From: JALFST01 sp022779285
GTDB lineage: Bacteria > Bacillota > Clostridia > Tissierellales > Peptoniphilaceae
NCBI GenBank assembly: GCA_050313895.1
Contig: JBNPMI010000017.1
Length of the DNA stretch: 27,358 nt
Direction: 5' to 3' (one strand)
In this document: piece after piece, positions 21,589 through 27,358 of the stretch
How the letters are laid out: the number at the start of each line of letters is the position of its first letter
How positions within the stretch are numbered: position 1 is the first letter of the stretch
Made by a program: the position numbers and the translations under genes
Notes under the pieces: generated by a model
What the model saw: only the letters and a program-made list of their open reading frames with translations
Database searches by the model: none
Told to the model about the DNA's origin: nothing

Positions 21589-24500
21589 TGGACAAGTTGT
21601 TATCCGCGTGATTGCAGATGATACGCAAGCTAAAAAATTATTAGGTACGCTCGAACAACTGCATAAAACGGGATCCAGACGTCTGCCGGAGCAACCGGAT
21701 ACTTTTCAAAAACCGACAGAAGGCGTCAAAAAGTTTGCAGGCGGTATGTTAGCCGCAAAAGTAGCGCTCAAAGGCCTGCAGATGGTCTCGAATGCGCTTG
21801 GTTCCGCGATTGGGCGTTTTGATACGATGAACAAATATCCCAAAGTCCTTGAAAAAATGGGGTTTTCGGCAGACCAGTCCAACCGTTCCATTCGGCAGTT
21901 GGCAAAAGGTATTGAGGGATTGCCGACGAGGTTGGATGAAGTAGTGACCACAGCGCAGGGGCTCGCTTCGATGACAGGGGATATTCATAAGGCCACAAAA
22001 ACAACGTTGGCCTTAAACAATGCTTTTTTGGCAAGCGGCGCGTCTGCGGCGGATGCCGGACGAGGGCTTATACAATATACGCAAATGCTTGCTAAAGGGC
22101 AGCCCGATATGCAGTCATGGCGAACGCTGCAAGAGACCATGCCCTATGCGCTTCAAAAAACGGCAGAATCTTTCGGTTTTGCCGGGACAGCTGCCCAGAT
22201 GGAGTTTTATGGCGCGCTGAAAAGCGGGCGGATTACCTTTGACCAGTTTAATGATCGTCTCATTGAACTCAATGATGGCGTGGGTGGATTTGCGGAAATG
22301 GCTTTGGAGGGCTCCGCCGGGATACAAACCTCGTTTCAAAATATAAAAACAGCCGTGATCAACGGAACGACGATGATTATTACGGCAATTGATAATGTGT
22401 CAAAAGCGATTACGGGAAAGAGTATTGCGCAAAATCTGGACGTCTTAAAAGAGGTCATCAAATCCGCCTTTTCGAGTATCGCCAAAACCATTGAAGCGCT
22501 GACTCCGGCATTCAAACTGATTTTTTCCATGTTCCGCGGGCTTGTTGATCTCTGCCATACGCTGGAACCTGCCTTGAATGGATTGGTGACGGCATGGCTG
22601 GCATTTAAGGTGATTACGACAGTTACCGGATGGGTGACGGCGGCGATTGCTACGTGGAAGAGTTTTCAGGCGGTGGCGGCAGGAAATGCAACGTTGTTAG
22701 CAACAACACCGGGACTTTTGACGCAGGTTGGGGTGGCGATGGCCGGTGCAACAACGCTGACGGGCGCGCTTTCCGCAGGATTTGCGGCACTGAAAGCCAG
22801 CATGAGCGCATTACTCGGTCCTGTCGGCCTTGTTGCCGCGGCGATCGGTGGCATCGTTGCAGTAGGAAAAGGGGTTTGGGATTGGCTTCATCGCGTGTCC
22901 CCGGAAATTGAGAAGCTTGGCGGTGCCATGGAGGACGCGTCCAAGAAATCACAACAGTTAGCAGATGACATTGACGCATCGGCGGACGCCTGGGCAAGCA
23001 GCCGGGAAAAAATCGAGGCAAATGCAAAAACAACAAAACAGCTGGCACAGGAAACGCAAAACTTGGCGAATCAAGAAAGGCTTACCAACGCACAAAAAAA
23101 GCTGCTAAAAGATAATTTGGATGAGCTCAACAAATCCATTCCGGGGCTGAATGCTGTCTACGATGAGCAGACACACGCTCTCAATCTTACAAACGAACAA
23201 ATCGAAAAATACATTGATTTAAATGCAGCAGATGAAAGCATTGCCGACGCGAAGAAAAAAATCACGGAAATTGACACGCAGCTTGCCGACCTCGCAATCC
23301 AACGAACAAAAAACACGGAAGCTCTGAACATGGCGCAGCAAGAGTTAACCGAGTCTGAGAATCTGAGCTGGGGCGAAAAAGACCTATTAAAGCAAAAGAT
23401 TGAGGAGCTGACGGAGAAAAACGACCTGCTCACGGAGAGCGAGCAAAGGGCTGCTGAACAAAAGGTGCTTGCGGAGCAGCAAAAAACCGATGCCGCCAAT
23501 GCATACGCAGAGGCAGAAGAAGCTGTCAAAAATCGAGTGATTACTTCGCGCGAGGAGCTCACGGAGAATCAACAACAAGTCTTTGACCGCATGCAAGAAA
23601 TGTACCGGTCTCTCGAAGAAGCGACGACAGGTATGTTTGACCGTATCGAGGAAAAAAGCGCGATATCGGTTAACGAAATGATTGAGAACTTACGCGCAAA
23701 CCAAGAGGCCGTTGCAAGCTGGTCTGAAAATTTGGCGATATTAGCGGATCGCGGCGTTAACCAAGGGATTTTGGAGCAGCTACGAAACATGGGGCCACAG
23801 GGGGCGGCTTACGTACGTGAGCTGGTAAATGCCTCTGATGAACAGCTGCAAACACTTAACACAGAGTTCCAAAAAGGCGGCGCAACGGCTCGTACGGCTC
23901 TTGAGAACGAGGTCAGAAGTGCCGGAGGAACCGTCCCGAACGAAGTAACAAACATGGTTGCGCAAACCGGTAGTACGTTGGCATCTGCGATCGCTGCGGC
24001 TGATTTTACCGGCGCGGGGAGAAACATTGCCAAAGGGGCGGCAGACGGGATTCAGCAGGGAACAGGCCAAGCAACCGGTGCAACAAAAGGAATGGCCGAT
24101 AAAATCAAGAGCACATTTCAACAAAGCCTTGACATTCACTCTCCGTCCGGTCAATTTAAGAGATTTGGACAATATACAATGGACGGACTCACGATCGGCA
24201 TAAAAAATGCGGGACAAAAGGCGGTACAGGCAACAAAAGACATCGGACAACAGATTGTTTCAGGGTTTCGCTCTTGTATATCTTTGGTTTCTTCCGCCGG
24301 ACGCGACGCAGGGAGCGGTTTTTACAACGGGCTTGCTTCTAAACGCTGGTCGATTTCTTCTTTGGCGCAAGGGATCGCCGACAATGTAGCCTCCACCATT
24401 CGGAGAGCCTTGCAAATCCATTCCCCTTCACGGGTTACCCAACTCTTGGGACGCTATACCGGCGAGGGCTTTGCGGAGGGCTTGGAAGGGGAGATTCACA

Positions 24501-24751
24501 CAGTTGAGGCACTTGGCGAAAAGCTATCCGCAGCGGCGCTGCCGCGCGTGAACCTTGCACAAGGATTCCGCTCTGCACGGCAGGGCGCAGTATCGAATAC
24601 GACAAACAGCACTACCAATCACAACGAGCGGACACAAAACGTCTTTCATGTTGAAAAAATCATCTGGAACGGAAAAGAAGATATCCGCCGAACCATGGAC
24701 GAAATGGGATGGATCGTCGGGCAGGAGAAGTGGAGATTACAAAATGGCTAA
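21581..24751 (+). CDS. tail tape measure protein
   Basis: This 1,056-residue protein is by far the longest gene here. Its N-terminal domain (about 70-190) has FDTMNKYPKVLEKMGFS, LDEVVTTAQGLASMTGD, AADAGRGLIQYTQMLAKG and LQETMPYALQKTAESFG, the tape-measure N-terminal domain. Hydrophobic, membrane-like segments span about 330-440. A long coiled coil follows (about 450-690). The C-terminus has two copies of an IHSPS motif (I852 and I946), each followed by G-x-YTx2G. It sets tail length and probably takes part in DNA delivery through the membrane. Length predicts a tail of roughly 150 nm by the usual 1.5 Å per residue rule (inference). ATG 21581 has AGAGG about 9 nt upstream. Confidence 0.95.
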   Translation: MADGQVVIRVIADDTQAKKLLGTLEQLHKTGSRRLPEQPDTFQKPTEGVKKFAGGMLAAKVALKGLQMVSNALGSAIGRFDTMNKYPKVLEKMGFSADQSNRSIRQLAKGIEGLPTRLDEVVTTAQGLASMTGDIHKATKTTLALNNAFLASGASAADAGRGLIQYTQMLAKGQPDMQSWRTLQETMPYALQKTAESFGFAGTAAQMEFYGALKSGRITFDQFNDRLIELNDGVGGFAEMALEGSAGIQTSFQNIKTAVINGTTMIITAIDNVSKAITGKSIAQNLDVLKEVIKSAFSSIAKTIEALTPAFKLIFSMFRGLVDLCHTLEPALNGLVTAWLAFKVITTVTGWVTAAIATWKSFQAVAAGNATLLATTPGLLTQVGVAMAGATTLTGALSAGFAALKASMSALLGPVGLVAAAIGGIVAVGKGVWDWLHRVSPEIEKLGGAMEDASKKSQQLADDIDASADAWASSREKIEANAKTTKQLAQETQNLANQERLTNAQKKLLKDNLDELNKSIPGLNAVYDEQTHALNLTNEQIEKYIDLNAADESIADAKKKITEIDTQLADLAIQRTKNTEALNMAQQELTESENLSWGEKDLLKQKIEELTEKNDLLTESEQRAAEQKVLAEQQKTDAANAYAEAEEAVKNRVITSREELTENQQQVFDRMQEMYRSLEEATTGMFDRIEEKSAISVNEMIENLRANQEAVASWSENLAILADRGVNQGILEQLRNMGPQGAAYVRELVNASDEQLQTLNTEFQKGGATARTALENEVRSAGGTVPNEVTNMVAQTGSTLASAIAAADFTGAGRNIAKGAADGIQQGTGQATGATKGMADKIKSTFQQSLDIHSPSGQFKRFGQYTMDGLTIGIKNAGQKAVQATKDIGQQIVSGFRSCISLVSSAGRDAGSGFYNGLASKRWSISSLAQGIADNVASTIRRALQIHSPSRVTQLLGRYTGEGFAEGLEGEIHTVEALGEKLSAAALPRVNLAQGFRSARQGAVSNTTNSTTNHNERTQNVFHVEKIIWNGKEDIRRTMDEMGWIVGQEKWRLQNG

Positions 24752-25493
24752 CGCATATATCGAAATTGACGGGAAAAAAAGTACCGATTTTGGCATTCGT
24801 CTCTATAATGCACTGTCTTTTTGCTTTGGTGGCGTAAACGCAGAAGAAATCGAAATCCCGGGCCGGGATGGAGCCCTTTTTCTTTCAAAAAAGAGCCTCA
24901 AGCCCATTCGAAAATCGTTAAAGTTTGATGTTGTTGTACCGAGCGGGACGGGAGGCGGAGACGGAAGCCAATTGCATCATCGTGCGATTGCCATTGCGCA
25001 GTGGCTGCCCATTGGACGCTGGGCGGAGTTTCGTTACTCTATGTATCCCGGATATGTGTGGCGCGCTCTTGTGCTGGATTCTTACGAAATCGAAGACACG
25101 GTGCGAAAAATGGGACGCGGTGTTATTGATTTTATCTTTCACCCGATCATGTACAAGGACGGGCAAAAAAAGGTGGAAATTCGAAGCGGCGATGTGCTGC
25201 AAAACGAAGGAGGACGGGAGGCAAAGCCTCTTATTTACATCGAGGCGACGGGCGATGTTCTGGTCAAAAATAATGATGCGCCGTGGCTATCTTTGAAAGG
25301 CATGAGCGAGCCGATCACAATTGACTGTGAACAGGTGCAGGTCTGGGATGCGTACGGGAGCGCCTTTGACAAGATGAGCGCAGAAATCGAACCGGCGTTT
25401 CCCGTGCTGGGCCTTGGCGAAAACCGTATAACCTTTGGGGAGAACGTGACAAAATTTGAGGTTCTTCCGCGATGGGGGTGGATTGCAACATGA
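24744..25493 (+). CDS. distal tail protein (Dit-like)
   Basis: This 249-residue protein lies between tape measure and tail endopeptidase, the normal place of Dit. It begins ANAYIEIDGKKSTDFGIRLY, has EEIEIPGRDG near residue 35, a middle WLPIGRWAEFRYSMYPGYVWRALVL and a C-terminal strand block with PLIYIEATGDVLVKNN. This fits the SPP1/TP901-like Dit family, which forms the hexameric hub at the tail tip. ATG 24744 is chosen over a longer upstream frame because GGAGAT lies 8 nt before it and overlap with the tape measure is small. The stop overlaps the next start (ATGA). Confidence 0.85.
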   Translation: MANAYIEIDGKKSTDFGIRLYNALSFCFGGVNAEEIEIPGRDGALFLSKKSLKPIRKSLKFDVVVPSGTGGGDGSQLHHRAIAIAQWLPIGRWAEFRYSMYPGYVWRALVLDSYEIEDTVRKMGRGVIDFIFHPIMYKDGQKKVEIRSGDVLQNEGGREAKPLIYIEATGDVLVKNNDAPWLSLKGMSEPITIDCEQVQVWDAYGSAFDKMSAEIEPAFPVLGLGENRITFGENVTKFEVLPRWGWIAT

Positions 25494-27358
25494 TACCGAT
25501 TTTGTATGAAAAAAACGAAAAAGAGTTTGTTACACTTGGGCTGGGTGTTTTGAATGATTGTATTTCCTGCCTTGTTACGGAAGAGCGAAATGGCACTTTT
25601 TCGTTAAAAATGCAGTACCCGGCAGATGGCGTTCGATTTTCGGAAATTCGAAACGAGCGCATCATCGTGGTGGACGCAAGCCGAGAGCTTCCTCGGCAAC
25701 GGTTTGTGATTGTGCGCATCACGCGCCCACTGCAGGGCGTTGTTACCGTTTACGGAGAGCATATCGCACAGTATATTACAAAAAACACAACCTTACAGCC
25801 GCGGGTACCCTTTCAGGGTACGGCACAACAGGCGCTTTCAACGTGGAATCGAGCGCTTGTGAGTGATGAGCGTTTCCACGTGTCATCCAATATCGCCCTT
25901 GAAAAAGAAGGGGTTTGGACAATTGACGCGGTGGAGAACGCAAGGCGCGCGCTGGGTGGCGTTGAGGGTTCGATACTGGACAACTACGGCGGTGAGTACC
26001 GCTTTAACAATATGCACATCGAGCTTTTGCAAAGCCGCGGGGTAGACCGTAACGTCGTGATCGCTTACGGCAAGAACATCACAAATCTGGAAGATGACGA
26101 GGACATTACGGATATCGCTACCAGTATTCAGCCCTTTGCTTCCAGGCTTGTGGAGGGAACAAACGGCGAGCAGAAAGAGGTAATCATTACACTTCCGGAG
26201 GTCACGATCGACACGGCAAATGTGGATCACTTCGCGCGCAAGAAAACCGTTGTCGTAGATTTTACAGGCGATGAGGTAACAAACGTTGAGCAATTGCGCT
26301 CCGTGGCGACGTGTTATGTCAAAAACGGCGGGCTTGGTGTGCCAAAAAACCGGCTAAAAGTATCTTTTGTGGATCTTCTCAATACACTGGAGTACAAAGA
26401 TCGGGCGCTTGTCGAGTTGATCGAGCTTTGCGATTGGGTTTACGTATATTTTCCGCAATATGATATTCGGAAAAAAACAAAAGTAATAAAAACGGTGTGG
26501 GATGTCTTGCTGGATCAGTATGAAAGCATCGAGTTGGGCACACAATCCAACCGCTTTTCCTCGTCGATACCAACCGTTGACGGCTTAAAGAGTCAAGTAG
26601 AACAAAGCATTGCAAAACGTATCCCTTCGATCTTGGATGCAGGGCGAAAGGCGGCGACTGAGCTGATCAATCAAGGATTTGGAGGATATGTACGAGTCTA
26701 TAATGACCGAATACTCATCTTGGATGATGTGGAAGAAGAAAAAGCCAGGAGAGTGTGGCAATGGAATAAAAACGGCCTTGGATACAGCGCGAGCGGAATT
26801 CAAGGCCCCTATGTATATGCTTGGACGATCGATGGCGCATTGAACACCGCTTTTATCGGCACAAACAGCATCACCGTAAACCATCTGGCACCCGATGTCG
26901 GCCGGATGCTCAACATCTCCGGAAATGTGGCCATTTTGGGACTCGCTACAAAAGAGGAGTTGAAAGACATTGAGCTCACGCCCGGACCTCAAGGCGACCC
27001 GGGGCTGCCCGGAAAGGACGGAAAAGACGGCGCATCCGGGAAGGACGGTGTCGGTGTCCGTGAGGTGCTTTATGAGTATGCTTCTTCGACATCCGCAGAG
27101 ACCCCGCCGGCAAGCGGATGGGGCCGCGAGCTTCCCAATGTGGATTCCAAAATTTATGTTTGGACACGGGTGCAGACGATCTATACCGACGGGCATACGG
27201 AAATCAGCACCCCTCAATGCATGACCTCCAAGCAGGTACAAAGCGCCTTAGAGGAGGCAAGAAATGATGCCGTTCGCCGTGTGGCGGATGCCCTGGATTC
27301 TGTCAGTGCGGCGGATTATGCGGACAAGGCGTATCTGGACGGGGTGTTGTCCAATAGT
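25490..27358 (+). CDS. tail endopeptidase / tail-tip protein with collagen-like repeat (3'-truncated)
   Basis: The frame is open for 623 codons to the window edge. The N-terminal half resembles the prophage tail endopeptidase (Gp18-like, PF06605): MIPILYEKNEKEF, LVTEERNGTFSLKMQYP, GEHIAQYITKNT, and GGEYRFNNMHIELLQSRG. These tail hub proteins sit on the Dit ring. Further on, SAKRIPS-type helices precede GFGGYVRVYNDRILILDD, and a collagen-like run of about seven G-x-y triplets starts at G499. A later W-containing domain and a coiled coil near the end suggest receptor-binding or fibre parts. Its ATG overlaps the Dit stop. The C-terminus is missing, so the final domain is unknown. Confidence 0.87.
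   Translation, partial: MIPILYEKNEKEFVTLGLGVLNDCISCLVTEERNGTFSLKMQYPADGVRFSEIRNERIIVVDASRELPRQRFVIVRITRPLQGVVTVYGEHIAQYITKNTTLQPRVPFQGTAQQALSTWNRALVSDERFHVSSNIALEKEGVWTIDAVENARRALGGVEGSILDNYGGEYRFNNMHIELLQSRGVDRNVVIAYGKNITNLEDDEDITDIATSIQPFASRLVEGTNGEQKEVIITLPEVTIDTANVDHFARKKTVVVDFTGDEVTNVEQLRSVATCYVKNGGLGVPKNRLKVSFVDLLNTLEYKDRALVELIELCDWVYVYFPQYDIRKKTKVIKTVWDVLLDQYESIELGTQSNRFSSSIPTVDGLKSQVEQSIAKRIPSILDAGRKAATELINQGFGGYVRVYNDRILILDDVEEEKARRVWQWNKNGLGYSASGIQGPYVYAWTIDGALNTAFIGTNSITVNHLAPDVGRMLNISGNVAILGLATKEELKDIELTPGPQGDPGLPGKDGKDGASGKDGVGVREVLYEYASSTSAETPPASGWGRELPNVDSKIYVWTRVQTIYTDGHTEISTPQCMTSKQVQSALEEARNDAVRRVADALDSVSAADYADKAYLDGVLSNS

Overview
This 27.4 kb window is a contiguous piece of a tailed-phage genome or prophage. 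Every gene I can support lies on the + strand, packed end to end with ATGA or overlapping start/stop junctions. Strong AGGAGG-type ribosome sites, GTG/TTG starts and the protein families suggest a siphovirus of a Bacillota (Firmicutes) host, probably an anaerobic clostridial or negativicute-like bacterium. Base composition is moderate, near 50% GC by eye. No integrase, repressor, lysis gene, tRNA or rRNA is visible, so I cannot tell a prophage from a lytic phage.

Region 1 (1-9461) is the DNA-replication module. After the tail of a cut-off gene and two small genes come a Cas4/AddB-like nuclease (DUF2800), an OB-fold ssDNA-binding protein (DUF2815/Enc34 type), a family A DNA polymerase, an AEP-primase/VirE-type helicase, a VRR-NUC nuclease and a SNF2-type helicase. 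Between the primase-helicase and VRR-NUC genes is the largest gap (about 300 bp). It holds six copies of a 10-bp sequence arranged as palindromes beside an A/T-rich inverted-repeat tract, a candidate replication origin. The module ends with an ArpU/RinA-like sigma-region-4 regulator.

Region 2 (9462-11500) is the switch to late genes plus an accessory cassette. It has an extended -10 promoter with helically spaced upstream repeats, an intrinsic-terminator hairpin, an 18-codon leader-like ORF, a ParB-nuclease/DUF4417 fusion, a JAMM-type metalloprotease-like protein, and a second terminator.

Region 3 (11531-20600) is packaging and head: small and large terminase, SPP1-type portal, a minor capsid protein with an unusual C-terminal GNAT-like extension and two tiny downstream genes, scaffold, major capsid protein, and the connector/minor capsid/tail-completion genes up to the tail tube.

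Region 4 (20647-27358) is tail: assembly chaperone, Gp15, tape measure, distal tail protein and the start of a tail-endopeptidase/collagen-like protein that runs off the window.

The most interesting parts are the palindromic repeat region at 7085-7310, the terminator-bracketed ParB-DUF4417/JAMM cassette, the capsid protein with a possible delivered effector domain and coupled small gene, and a string of intrinsic terminators inside what must be one or two long operons.
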